Positions 43,829-52,143 of a stretch of DNA of 64,000 bases are shown piece by piece. The notes beneath the pieces were generated by a model, which did no database searches, was not told the origin of the DNA, and was given only the letters and a program-made list of their open reading frames with translations. The stretch lies in the NCBI GenBank assembly GCA_963832445.1, contig CAWHUM010000013.1, forward strand, positions 235,332 to 299,331, read 5' to 3'. This stretch comes from AWTP1-13 sp963832445 (lineage in GTDB: Bacteria > Pseudomonadota > Alphaproteobacteria > Rhizobiales > Hyphomicrobiaceae). Every line of letters begins with the position of its first letter. The first letter of the stretch is position 1. A program made the translations under genes and the position numbers.

Positions 43829-44203
43829 ATGAGACAGAAATCCAACACCAACGCCCAGTCATCGGAAGACATCGTCAAGGGCATCCGTCGGGCGACGCGC
43901 AAGCGCTACTCGGCCGAAGAGAAGATCCGCATCGTGCTGGACGGCTTGCGCGGCGAGATGAGCATCGCCGAACTCTGCCGCCGCGAGGGCATCGCCGAAG
44001 GCCTCTACTACAGCTGGTCCAAGGAGTTCCTGGAAGCCGGCAAGCGGCGGCTCGCCGGCGACACTGCCCGCGCCGCCACCAGCGACGAGGTCAAGGCCCT
44101 CCGCCGTGAGGCTCAGGATCTGAAAGAGGTCGTCGCCGAACAGGCGCTGGAACTGCGGCTGCTCAAAAAAAGCATGATCGCGGATGGGGGAGACGAGGCA
44201 TGA
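43829..44203 (+). CDS. IS3-family transposase OrfA
   Basis: A 124-residue protein from the ATG at 43829, with GGGGAGCGAAG upstream. A helix-turn-helix of HTH_Tnp_1 type is readable (RKRYSAEEKIRIVLDGLRGE, MSIAELCRREGIAEGLYYSW), followed by a coiled-coil-like stretch EVKALRREAQDLKEVVAEQA and LRLLKKSMIADG. It binds the terminal repeats and oligomerises. Its stop overlaps the orfB start (ATGA at 44200-44203). A run of seven A followed by G at 44165-44172 is in the phase expected for -1 slippage into orfB. Confidence 0.92.
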   Translation: MRQKSNTNAQSSEDIVKGIRRATRKRYSAEEKIRIVLDGLRGEMSIAELCRREGIAEGLYYSWSKEFLEAGKRRLAGDTARAATSDEVKALRREAQDLKEVVAEQALELRLLKKSMIADGGDEA

Positions 44204-45180
44204 GGCTCCCCGGCTCCGAGAAGCTCGAGATCATCCGCCTGGTCGAGCAATCGCATCTGCCGGCCCGACGAACCCTGGAGATGCTGGGCATCCGCCCGTC
44301 GACCTTCTATCGCTGGTACGATCGCTATCGAGCCGGCGGACCCGAGGCGCTCGAAGACAGACCCTCCAAGCCCGATCGCGTCTGGAACCGCATCCCTGAT
44401 GATGTGCGCCAGCGCATCGTGGCCATGGCGCTGGATGTGCCGGAGCTGTCGCCGCGTGAGCTGGCCACCCGCTTCACCGATACAGAAGGCTATTTTGTCT
44501 CGGAGTTTTCGGTCTATCGGCTGCTCAAGGCCCACGATCTGATCACCAGCCCTGCCTTCATCGTCATCAAGGCCGCCGACGAGTTCAAAGACAAGACCAC
44601 AGCCCCCAACCAGCTCTGGCAGACCGACTTCACCTACCTGAAGGTGATCGGCTGGGGGTGGTTCTATCTGTCCACCATCCTCGACGACTTCTCGCGCTAC
44701 ATCATCGCCTGGAAGCTCTGCACGACCATGCGGGCCGACGACGTTACCGACACGCTGCAGCTCGCCCTCACCGCATCTGGGTGTGCTTCAGCGCGCGTGG
44801 TGCACAAACCGCGATTGCTCAGCGACAACGGCTCCAGCTACGTCTCGGGCGACTTGGCGAAATGGCTCGAAGACACCGGCATGGGGCACGTGCGTGGGGC
44901 GCCCAAACATCCCCAGACCCAGGGCAAGATCGAGCGTTGGCATCAGACGCTCAAGAACCGCATCCTGCTCGACAACTACTACCTACCCGGCGACCTCGAA
45001 GCGCACATCGATCGCTTCGTCGATCACTACAATCACCACCGCTACCACGAAAGTCTGCAGAACCTGACGCCGGCCGATGTCTACTTCGGACGCGGCCAGA
45101 CCATCCTGCTTCAACGTGAAAGGATAAAACGAGAGACCATCAAACAACGACGATTGCACCACCAGAGAAAAGCCGCCTAA
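44200..45180 (+). CDS. IS3-family transposase OrfB (DDE integrase core)
   Basis: A 326-residue protein (MRLPGSEKLEIIRLVEQSHL). The N-terminal HTH_21-type region (GIRPSTFYRWYDRYRAGGPE) is followed by the rve core: first Asp in NQLWQTDFTYLKVIGWGW, the DDFSRYIIAW strand, second Asp in LLSDNGSSYVSGDLAKWL, and the catalytic Glu in TQGKIERWHQTLKNRI. The end has YNHHRYHESLQNLTPADVYF. The catalytic set is intact, so the element may still be mobile. Confidence 0.93.
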   Translation: MRLPGSEKLEIIRLVEQSHLPARRTLEMLGIRPSTFYRWYDRYRAGGPEALEDRPSKPDRVWNRIPDDVRQRIVAMALDVPELSPRELATRFTDTEGYFVSEFSVYRLLKAHDLITSPAFIVIKAADEFKDKTTAPNQLWQTDFTYLKVIGWGWFYLSTILDDFSRYIIAWKLCTTMRADDVTDTLQLALTASGCASARVVHKPRLLSDNGSSYVSGDLAKWLEDTGMGHVRGAPKHPQTQGKIERWHQTLKNRILLDNYYLPGDLEAHIDRFVDHYNHHRYHESLQNLTPADVYFGRGQTILLQRERIKRETIKQRRLHHQRKAA

Positions 45181-45547
45181 GCTGAAACCGCAACCGAGCC
45201 AGAGCCTCCCGTCACGAAAACCTCAAACTGTCGCAAAGAACCTGACGACGGACAGCGGCGACATTGAGAACGAACAAAGAACATTGTCAACAGGTGCGTC
45301 AAATATTGAACGGAACCAACGGATCAAGTCGCAGTTGGCCCAATATCCAGCGCCCGACACCCTCCGTCAGGGCGCTGGCAGCGGTGGGCCATAACCCCGT
45401 CCCCCCGGGTGGCCCATGCGCGACGCCCTCGGTTCCTAGAGCTGGGGGCGAATTCTGCGTGATCTCTGGCGAGGCGGCTTAACCGAACGCAACGGTTGGC
45501 CGCCTCGTTCTTTGTCGTGCTGCCGGTTTGCGCCCTACATTGGCTGC

Positions 45548-45784
45548 ATGGTTTCCACTGCGCCGCACTGCGACCTTTGCCGACGCCGCAACGTGATCGG
45601 GTACCGCGTCGAGCCGGAGGAAGCTTGGCGCGCTGTGGTGCTCAATCGTTGGCGTACACTGTGCCCATCCTGCTTCGACGTTGAAGCGGAGAAGGCGAAG
45701 GTGCGCTACAGCTTCACCGACCTGGAGGGGCAGTCGTGGTCAGATCGGCCGCCGCCAAGGAACCCGCACAAGCGGAAGCGCTAG
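45548..45784 (+). CDS. small Cys-rich hypothetical protein
   Basis: A 78-residue protein from the ATG at 45548. MVSTAPHCDLCRRRNVIGYR has CxxC, and LNRWRTLCPSCFDVEAEKAK has a second CxxC, so a zinc-ribbon-like knuckle is likely. The tail SWSDRPPPRNPHKRKR is strongly basic. The family is common as unnamed small proteins in rhizobia. It follows the IS element by 293 bases of unassigned sequence. Confidence 0.6.
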   Translation: MVSTAPHCDLCRRRNVIGYRVEPEEAWRAVVLNRWRTLCPSCFDVEAEKAKVRYSFTDLEGQSWSDRPPPRNPHKRKR

Positions 45785-45911
45785 ACGGTCTTTCTGTTCG
45801 CCAATTTAGGGGTAGTGCTCTGGGGCACAGCCTAGCGCGCCGCGGCGTCGTACATCCTCCCCAGCGACAGATGAGTGTCATCGGCATCGCTGGTTCAATA
45901 GGAGGAATACC

Positions 45912-46037
45912 ATGAAGACGATCCTGTCCACCCTGGTTGCGCTGTCGGTTCTGGCCGGCGTCGCCGCCACTTCTGCACAGGCCGCGACCTTCGGCTCGAC
46001 CGCGTACTGGATCGAGCGCGACACCAACGCCAACTAA
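45912..46037 (+). CDS. 41-residue secreted peptide
   Basis: An ATG at 45912 with AGGAGGA seven bases upstream opens a 41-residue protein: MKTILSTLVALSVLAGVAAT then SAQA (signal peptidase site) and a 17-residue mature tail ATFGSTAYWIERDTNAN. I recall similar signal-peptide-plus-short-tail genes in rhizobia-like bacteria; their role is unknown. The strong ribosome site supports expression. Confidence 0.7.
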   Translation: MKTILSTLVALSVLAGVAATSAQAATFGSTAYWIERDTNAN

Positions 46038-46166
46038 GCATTTGGAATGATGGAAACTGGCGCTCCTTTTTCTCGGAGCGCCGCTTCTCTCTTTCGGCGG
46101 CAGCGGCTGCTCGCAGGGCTTCGCCATCGTCTACATGAAGCCAAATTCTCGGCCGACCATGCCTAG

Positions 46167-46787
46167 ATGTTGCTCGTGCCGCGTCTCTCGCTCTTCATCA
46201 GCCCTGCGCAGCCCACGCTCCGCGACCGCCGACCGCACGGCCATGGCTGGGTGCACGAGGTGAAGTTCGACGGCTACCGCGTCCAGCTGCACAAGGCCGG
46301 CAAGGACGTGGTGATCTTCTCCCGCAATGGCGCCGACTTCACGTTGCGGTGGCCGGCCATCGCCTATGCGCTACAGCACCTGCCGGCCAAGAGCGCGATC
46401 ATCGACACCGAGGTGGTCGCCTGCAACGCCAAGGGCATGCCGGACTTCGCAGCGCTGCACGGCCGCACGGCCAAGCCGGAGGACTTCTGCGCTTGGGCCT
46501 TCGATCTGCTCGAGCTCAACGGCGTCGGCATGCGCGAGCGCCCGCTGTTGGAGCGCCGTTCGAAGCTTCAGACCCTGATCACCCGTTTCGACAACAGCTT
46601 CGTGCGCTTCTCGGAGGGCTTCACCGATGTCGACAAGCTGCTCGCCGAGTGCGAGCGCCTTGGGCTCGAAGGCATCGTATCGAAGCGACGGGATCAACCC
46701 TACCGCGCAGGCAGGTGCGATTGGGTGAAGGTCAAGACCAAGGCCTGGCGCGAGGCCAACCGCGATCGGCGCGAGCTGTTCAAGTGA
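46167..46787 (+). CDS. ATP-dependent DNA ligase domain protein (LigD-ligase-like, no OB fold)
   Basis: A 206-residue protein. The adenylation motif is WVHEVKFDGYRVQLHKAG with Lys33 as the nucleophile; further nucleotidyl-transferase motifs are IIDTEVVACNAKG (III), FDLLELNGVGMRERPLLER, GLEGIVSKRRDQPYRAG (IV) and CDWVKVKTKAWREANRDRRE (V). Ordinary LigD-type ligases carry a C-terminal OB domain after this; here the protein ends right after motif V. Such one-domain versions are frequent in rhizobia; they may act in nick processing or as accessory NHEJ factors. No Ku gene is near. Confidence 0.85.
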   Translation: MLLVPRLSLFISPAQPTLRDRRPHGHGWVHEVKFDGYRVQLHKAGKDVVIFSRNGADFTLRWPAIAYALQHLPAKSAIIDTEVVACNAKGMPDFAALHGRTAKPEDFCAWAFDLLELNGVGMRERPLLERRSKLQTLITRFDNSFVRFSEGFTDVDKLLAECERLGLEGIVSKRRDQPYRAGRCDWVKVKTKAWREANRDRRELFK

Positions 46788-46842
46788 TGCTCGCCGGGCT
46801 GCAGTTCACCGGTTCTCAACCCCCTGGGAGCTAGGATGGCTG

Positions 46843-46898
46843 GTTGCGGGAAGCGGCGACCTCCACCGTTTCCGCAACGTTTGAGGCACCCCCAAACG
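46843..46898 (+). repeat. 56-base dispersed repeat, copy 1
   Basis: GCGGGAAGCGGCGACCTC, then ACCGTTTCC, then CGTTTGAGGCACCCCCAA match the segment at 61455-61513 with few substitutions. This copy includes the left arm of the terminator at 46883-46923. Confidence 0.7.
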
Positions 46899-46923
46899 TT
46901 GGGCTTAGGGGGTGCCTCTTTTT
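46883..46923 (+). terminator. rho-independent terminator after the ligase-domain gene
   Basis: GAGGCACCCCC at 46883-46893 pairs with GGGGGTGCCTC at 46908-46918, 11 perfect base pairs with a 14-base loop, followed by TTTTT (46919-46923). It lies 96 bases past the ligase-domain stop and fits plus-strand termination. Confidence 0.85.
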
Positions 46924-47178
46924 GTGTGGGCCGGCCCCGCTGACGCCTACGAAGCGCTTCACCAACATCGAGTATCCGCCAATGCCGCGTTCGGCGTGTG
47001 GCATTCCTTCGGTCGATGTACCTCTGTAACCGGACATACCTGCAAGGCAGCCGGAACGGTGAAAAGGTGCCAAGAACGGCCATTGGCGGCGATCGTACCT
47101 TGTAGCGGAGCCGCGGTCGTGATCGAAACAGCTTGGGCAGGTTTCGAGCCAGCTGCCGTGACCGGTCGGGCGGATATA

Positions 47179-48037
47179 CTAATGCGCGCTAGGCCGTTTG
47201 GCATCAGGGAGCCAATCTCGCTTTAGTACGTCTTGAGCGATGCTTTTCTCCAAATGTGGGCCAATGAGTTTTTGGAAGGCGTAGCTTGCCTCACCATATT
47301 CCCGTCTACAGCCGCTGGCGCGCCCCTCAGGCAGGTACCCCTTGCTTACGAAATCGGCGAACAGCACCGAGTTCGGCTCCATAGGCCAGGCACAACATGT
47401 TGTAAAAGCGCTCCGCCGGCGGACTGTGCGCGTCCGAGAACGCCTTGAGTGGGGCCGTTACGGTGGGATGCATGAGGAAGTTCTTGTAGGAGTAAGCGGC
47501 GCCCGTGATGAGCCTGCGCGCTTGGTCTTTACCGAACTGCAGCATGATAAATGTTGCGAATTGGTCTGCCGCAGTCTCGGACTTCCCGAATACCGGCACG
47601 TCCAGCAAATCGAACATGGCGTGCCCCATCTCGTGGGCGACCCCATAGAAGAATTGACCAACAATGGCGTCGGTTGGGTCAATGTCGGCTGCGGTTGTTC
47701 CGTGCGGCACGTTCTTCCGTATTTCGTTCAAGTACTCGTAGCACACGCTCACTTGGCCGTTGTCATACCATGCATTGGACACCCCGTCGCAGCCGACCGT
47801 CCTCAGCGTCAAATCCGTTGGCAGACGAAAGGCGGCAAAAATTTCCTGCATCTTCTCAAGCGCGCGACGTTCTTTAAGGGTCTCATAGATGGGCTGATGT
47901 TCCGCAGCCTTTGGCGGTACGTACTCGATTCGTATTCGGTTGGGTTGCGCATCGGCAGCGGTTAGCCTCTCGCACAACAGCGGCGCGCAGCACATTGCCA
48001 GGGCAACCAAGCAGACTGCATTTCGGAGAGGCTGCAT
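47179..48037 (-). pseudogene. secreted DUF4344-type putative metallopeptidase, one frameshift
   Basis: From the ATG at 48037 (MQPLRNAVCLVALAMCCAPL, signal or lipoprotein-like) the frame has a zinc metallopeptidase HExxH at residues 135-139 in YGVAHEMGHAMFDLLDVPVF, followed by GKSETAADQFATFIMLQFGK with the extra acid ligand. It breaks after YNMLCLAYG. The correct C-terminus, EPNSVLFADFVSKGYLPEGR then SGCRREYGEASYAFQKLIGP, lies in another frame ending at 47179. A one-base indel near 47372-47382 explains it. The order matches the DUF4344 family of secreted putative zinc proteases. Confidence 0.8.
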
Positions 48038-48139
48038 TAATCTGATCCCAAAAGGATGGCCGGCTACGGTGCGAAATTGCCGTAGCCGCTCTCCATCTTC
48101 GCGACTATTGGCCTCCTCAAAGGGACGAGGCTGGAACCC

Positions 48140-48487
48140 TCACGGTTGGCCAGCTCCGGAAAACGCTTCCGCCGCCCAGCCAGTGTACAAGTAGTCCTTG
48201 CCGCCGGCCGGATTGGTGTCCACTAGGTAGAGCTTGTCGCCGGCTCGGAAGATGATGGCTCCCGCCTTCACTTGTTGCGCTCCCAGCTTCTCCATGTGCG
48301 CAGTGGGATCGGTCTTTGATGCCCCTTTCACGATGTTGAAGGTCTTGGGATCGACGTAGATCCCCTCACTGGCGCCGAGGGCACCGAGTTGGGTTCGGTC
48401 CTGCGCCGAGAATGCAATCTTTGACGTCGAAGCGGCAAAGCCGATTGCTACTCCCAGGGCAAGTAAAGTGATACTGCGTGCTGACAT
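48140..48487 (-). CDS. secreted hypothetical protein
   Basis: A 115-residue protein with an N-terminal signal-like segment (MSARSITLLALGVAIGFAAS TSKIAFSA), then GIYVDPKTFNIVKGASKTDP, VKAGAIIFRAGDKLYLVDTN and KDYLYTGWAAEAFSGAGQP. It is probably periplasmic. The family is not recognised. It is preceded by a 689-base stretch with no gene. Confidence 0.6.
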   Translation of the reverse strand: MSARSITLLALGVAIGFAASTSKIAFSAQDRTQLGALGASEGIYVDPKTFNIVKGASKTDPTAHMEKLGAQQVKAGAIIFRAGDKLYLVDTNPAGGKDYLYTGWAAEAFSGAGQP

Positions 48488-49176
48488 GTACGGCTCCTGC
48501 GCGATTGGTTTGGCTGCACATCAGGTGAACAGCCTCCCTGTCAGGATACCCATGGGCAGCCTCCGTGCAGTATCCGTAGAACTCCTCGACCCTGTCGAGG
48601 GTTATGCCTGATAAGGGTGGACAAGAGACGGTACTGATCTGCGAGCGAAAAACCCGCCTTCCATGCGAGACAAGCTCGGCCCGAGGCCAGGCAGCGGAAC
48701 GTCAGCGGCTCGTTCCTCGTCGCCCAGGCGTCAGATGATCGGGAAGGGGGCCATGCGGACGACCGCTGCCACGTTCCATAAAACGGGAAAGGGCGTCTCG
48801 TTGGGGGACCTACGAGCAGCAGGAGCGAGACGCCCGAGGCATACGCCACATGCCCGTGCCATTTCATACAGACATCCGTCCGGTCGGTGCCACCGGGGCG
48901 AACCCTGAAGAGAGATGGAGCCGAGGGCTTAAGGGTAGCCGACGGGAAGAAACAAGGCTGGCGCCAGTGTTCCTCTGAGTGCGCAAGCCCAATCCGCAGA
49001 TACGCCGCGTGGCTAGGGAATCTCCATACTGATTTCTCGGGTTCATCCCGAGCGAATTGTCCTTTGGCGGAGCTTAGGCTCTCACCATGATGCCGGCATG
49101 CGCGCGCAGTCTTCAGCAGCGCGGCGGCTATTCACATCTGCGTTTCGCCAGACCTTTTGAGCGGCAGGAGAACACC
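48488..49176. other. 689-base stretch without a convincing gene
   Basis: I read all frames here and found no family-like sequence. It contains the upstream regions of the minus-strand secreted protein and the plus-strand sulfatase, so at least two promoters are expected, but no clear -35/-10 pair can be named. Short GC-rich hairpins (e.g. CTCGACCCTGTCGAG near 48590) are present. Confidence 0.5.
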
Positions 49177-50964
49177 ATGACCGACAGCTCGCACGACAAC
49201 CCGCAAGACACAGCGCAGCACAAGGGCGAAGGAACGCAAATAGATCGGCGCGATGTGCTGCTGATCGGCGGCACGCTCGTGGCGGCATCGGCTGTATCGG
49301 GGGCTGGCCTCACGGCAACGGCGCAAGCCCAGCAGCAAGCGCCGGCACCGGGAACCGCACGGTCAGGGCGGCGGCCGAACATCGTCTTCATCATGGGCGA
49401 CGACGTCGGTTGGTTCAACATTGGCGCCTATCACCGGGGCATGATGTCCGGCAAGACGCCGAACCTGGACAGGCTGGCGTCCCAGGGCATGCTGTTCACC
49501 GACTATTACGCCGAGGCCAGCTGCACGGCGGGCCGGGCCGCCTTCATCACTGGCGAAATCCCCCTGCGCACCGGCCTGACGACTGTCGGCCAGGCGGGGG
49601 CAGACGTCGGCATGCCGGCCCAGGCTTGCACGCTCGCAACCGCGCTCAAGGCGCAAGGCTATGCCACCGGGCAATTCGGCAAGAACCACCTCGGCGACCT
49701 GAACAAGTTCCTGCCGACGCTGCATGGCTTCGATGAATTCTTCGGCTATTTATACCACCTCGACGCCATGTCGGACCCCTACTGGTACTCCTTCCCCAGG
49801 GACCCTGCTTTCTACAACAAGTACGGGCCGCGCAACCTTGTCCGCTGCACGGCGACCGACACCGACGACCCAACCGTGATGCCGCGTTGGGGCAAGGTCG
49901 GCAAGCAGCGGATCGAGGACGAGGGGCCGCTGGCTCCGTTCCCGGACATGTCGAACGTGCCGAACATGTGGGAGGGTTTCGGGAAGGCCAAGTACAACAT
50001 GACGACCTTCGACGAGGTGCTGGTCGACAACTCGAAGCGTTTCATGGACAGGGCGGTGAAAGAGGGCAAGCCGTTCTTCCTCTGGCACAACACGACGCGC
50101 ATGCACGTCTGGACCTTCCTCTCCGACAAGTACAAATCGCAGATGAACAGCGAGACCAACTTCGGCCTGGAGGAGGCCGGCATGAAGCAGTTGGACGACT
50201 CGGTTGGCGCCCTCATGAAGCACCTGGAGGATATCGGCGAGGCCGACAACACCATCGTCATCTTCAGCACCGACAACGGCGCCGAGGTGTTCACCTGGCC
50301 GGACGGCGGCATGACGCCGTTCAAAGGCACCAAGGGCACCGCCTACGAGGGCGGCTTCCGCGCCCCATGCATCGCGCGCTGGCCGGGCAGGATCAAGCCG
50401 GGGGCGGTCCAGAACGGCTTGTTCTCCAGCCTCGACTGGTTCCCGACCCTCCTCGCCGCCGCCGGCAATACGAACATCACCGAGCAGCTGCTCAAGGGCG
50501 TGAGGCTCGGCGACCGGACCTACAAGAACCACCTCGATGGCTACAACCAGCTGGACCTCCTGCAGGACAAGGGGCCGTCCAACCGCCACGAGTACTTTTA
50601 CTTCGCGGGGGCACACCTGGGCGCCCTGCGCCTCGATGATTTCAAGTTCCAGTTCGTCCGCCAGCCGCAGGGCTGGCCAGGCGGGAAGGTCACCACCGAC
50701 TGGCCGGGCATGGTGAACATCCGCCAGGACCCCTTTGAACGAACGCCGTCCATCACCTCCGAGAATCTGAACAACCTCGGCGGTGGCTATGTGAATGATT
50801 TCTATGCCCGGGAGTTCTGGCGGTTCGTCCTCGCCCAGGAGAAGGTCGCCGAGCTGGCCAAGACGGCGATCGAATTCCCGCCAATGCAGGACCCGGCGTC
50901 GTTCAACCTGGAGGCGGTGAAGCAACAGATCGACGCAATGAGCAGGAACAAACCTGGACAGTAA
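49177..50964 (+). CDS. Tat-exported arylsulfatase-type sulfatase
   Basis: A 595-residue protein from the ATG at 49177 (MTDSSHDNPQDTAQHKGEGT), with AGGAG six bases upstream. Residues 20-50 are a Tat-like signal (IDRRDVLLIGGTLVAASAVS). The metal-binding aspartates are in RPNIVFIMGDDVGWFNIGAY; the sulfatase signature C-T-A-G-R is at residues 116-120 (AEASCTAGRAAFITGEIPLR), so Cys116 would be converted to formylglycine. A conserved metal-ligand DN is in IVIFSTDNGAEVFTWP, and the Lys in GGMTPFKGTKGTAYEGGFRA. It hydrolyses sulfate esters in the periplasm. No formylglycine-generating enzyme or transporter is adjacent. Confidence 0.92.
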   Translation: MTDSSHDNPQDTAQHKGEGTQIDRRDVLLIGGTLVAASAVSGAGLTATAQAQQQAPAPGTARSGRRPNIVFIMGDDVGWFNIGAYHRGMMSGKTPNLDRLASQGMLFTDYYAEASCTAGRAAFITGEIPLRTGLTTVGQAGADVGMPAQACTLATALKAQGYATGQFGKNHLGDLNKFLPTLHGFDEFFGYLYHLDAMSDPYWYSFPRDPAFYNKYGPRNLVRCTATDTDDPTVMPRWGKVGKQRIEDEGPLAPFPDMSNVPNMWEGFGKAKYNMTTFDEVLVDNSKRFMDRAVKEGKPFFLWHNTTRMHVWTFLSDKYKSQMNSETNFGLEEAGMKQLDDSVGALMKHLEDIGEADNTIVIFSTDNGAEVFTWPDGGMTPFKGTKGTAYEGGFRAPCIARWPGRIKPGAVQNGLFSSLDWFPTLLAAAGNTNITEQLLKGVRLGDRTYKNHLDGYNQLDLLQDKGPSNRHEYFYFAGAHLGALRLDDFKFQFVRQPQGWPGGKVTTDWPGMVNIRQDPFERTPSITSENLNNLGGGYVNDFYAREFWRFVLAQEKVAELAKTAIEFPPMQDPASFNLEAVKQQIDAMSRNKPGQ

Positions 50965-51062
50965 TTGGACTGTGCCCTCGGGAGCGCCCCGATGCGGGCG
51001 CTCGTATGGAGCACGAGTGGGATAAGCCTACTTCCAGCACTATTGGGCAAGGACAACCCGCC

Positions 51063-51365
51063 ATGCGCTCGTCACTATCTGGCAGATTGGCGTGTGCGCG
51101 AACTGGTTCGCTCGCGGTCTTGATAATCGCCGCATGCTGGTCCTGCGGACCTACACCAACCGCTGCTCAGCTAGAAACGCCGGCGGAGAGCATAGCCGCT
51201 AAGCTTCGCATGCAGGGGTTTCCATGTGCCAATCCAAAGCAGCCCAAGCGTGACGCGGAGCTCTCGAAACCAAACCAGCAAGTTTGGGTCCTGCAGTGCG
51301 GGAACGCCACCTACAGGATTAGGCTCATCCCGAACATGGCCGCGCAAGTGGAACCGCTCAATTAG
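51063..51365 (+). CDS. small secreted hypothetical protein
   Basis: A 100-residue protein from the ATG at 51063 (MRSSLSGRLACARTGSLAVL), with a signal-like stretch IIAACWSCGPTPTAAQ. The mature part (ETPAESIAAKLRMQGFPCAN, NQQVWVLQCGNATYRIRLIP) has two cysteines that could form a disulfide. It has no recognised family. It lies 98 bases after the sulfatase stop on the same strand. Confidence 0.6.
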   Translation: MRSSLSGRLACARTGSLAVLIIAACWSCGPTPTAAQLETPAESIAAKLRMQGFPCANPKQPKRDAELSKPNQQVWVLQCGNATYRIRLIPNMAAQVEPLN

Positions 51366-51569
51366 GAACGCGATGGGATGACCGGAGGCAGCTGGTGGCC
51401 GGCCGCTGCGATAAGAGCCACTTCCGGATTGGGTCATGACTTGTCGGTCAGGCGGCGGCAGCCGGACGGAAGAAATACCCCCTCAAAGCTGACGAACGCG
51501 CTGAAGTACGAGGACGGCAAGGAAGTGCCAGATTCGGACTCATGCACCGCAGCAGACTGCATAAACGGA

Positions 51570-52037
51570 TTAACCTGTCACTTTCGCAGAGGATCGGGTT
51601 TCCGTCTGCTCATCGTCATCGGAGCCCAGACGTTTGTGACACCACTTTTCGACCGGGCCACCGAACACGAGCAACAGCAATACCAACGAAACTCCGACGA
51701 CCAGAATTGGCCATGCTGCCACGCCGCATAGCACGCCCATTGCAGCAGTAACCCAGATGCTCGCAGCGGTCGTGAGGCCATGCACCTTCCCGCCTGTAGG
51801 CCGATGAAGGATCACGCCTGCCCCCAAGAAGCCGATTCCCGTGATGATGCCTTGGATGACCCTGCTCACGGCCGCCGGATCTCCGGCGACGGCCAAAACG
51901 GCGAGCGTTGATCCGAGAGCAACAAGTCCAAGTGTTCTCACCCCGGTCGGCTTGTGATGGAGATCGCGATTGAGGCCTATTGCGCCCCCGATCAACATGG
52001 CGCTGCCGAGGCGAAGAGCTATGTCCAACCAGCCCAT
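51570..52037 (-). CDS. mgtC: MgtC/SapB family membrane protein
   Basis: A 155-residue protein (MGWLDIALRLGSAMLIGGAI) with four helices. GLNRDLHHKPTGVRTLGLVA (Arg and Lys of the MgtC motif), GIITGIGFLGAGVILHR and VHGLTTAASIWVTAAMGVLC match the MgtC/SapB family. These proteins affect the F-ATPase, magnesium homeostasis and acid or intracellular survival. The C-terminal soluble tail is short, lacking the extended ACT-like domain. The ATG lies 106 bases after the PPK2 stop on the map, both on the minus strand. Confidence 0.9.
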   Translation of the reverse strand: MGWLDIALRLGSAMLIGGAIGLNRDLHHKPTGVRTLGLVALGSTLAVLAVAGDPAAVSRVIQGIITGIGFLGAGVILHRPTGGKVHGLTTAASIWVTAAMGVLCGVAAWPILVVGVSLVLLLLVFGGPVEKWCHKRLGSDDDEQTETRSSAKVTG

Positions 52038-52143
52038 AGGATTTCAGCTCCTTCATGCGCGGTATGAGAGATTGCAACGCCTATATGTTTGCGGCAAATG
52101 GGCCATCTCAGGTAATCCTATACAATATCCGGCTCCCAACGCC

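Larger units (their letters stand above)
43743..45254. mobile_element. complete IS3-family insertion sequence, about 1.51 kb
   Basis: The element contains orfA and orfB and is bounded by imperfect inverted repeats about 50 bases long. The left end starts TGTCCGACATCAGC and continues GAGACAGATTTAG and GGAAGGGAGG. The right end, read on the minus strand from 45254, starts TGTCCGTCGTCAGG and continues GCGACAGTTTGAGG and CGGGAGG. Ends begin with TG, as in the IS3 family. A target duplication is not obvious: the left flank ends TAGC and the right flank starts GCGG. Confidence 0.85.
46788..47178. other. intergenic region with terminator and dispersed repeat
   Basis: Contains a repeat unit (46843-46898, also at 61455-61513) and a rho-independent terminator (46883-46923). 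From 46925 to 47178 no gene or family-like frame is visible. Confidence 0.5.

Noticed and set aside
43743..45254. IS element as part of a defence or composite transposon
   Set aside because: No second IS copy, no cargo between ends and no target duplication were seen; it is a simple insertion.
48541..48867. 108-codon minus-strand frame in the gap before the sulfatase
   Set aside because: No conserved segment, poor start context, and composition of random GC-rich sequence; I leave the region as intergenic.
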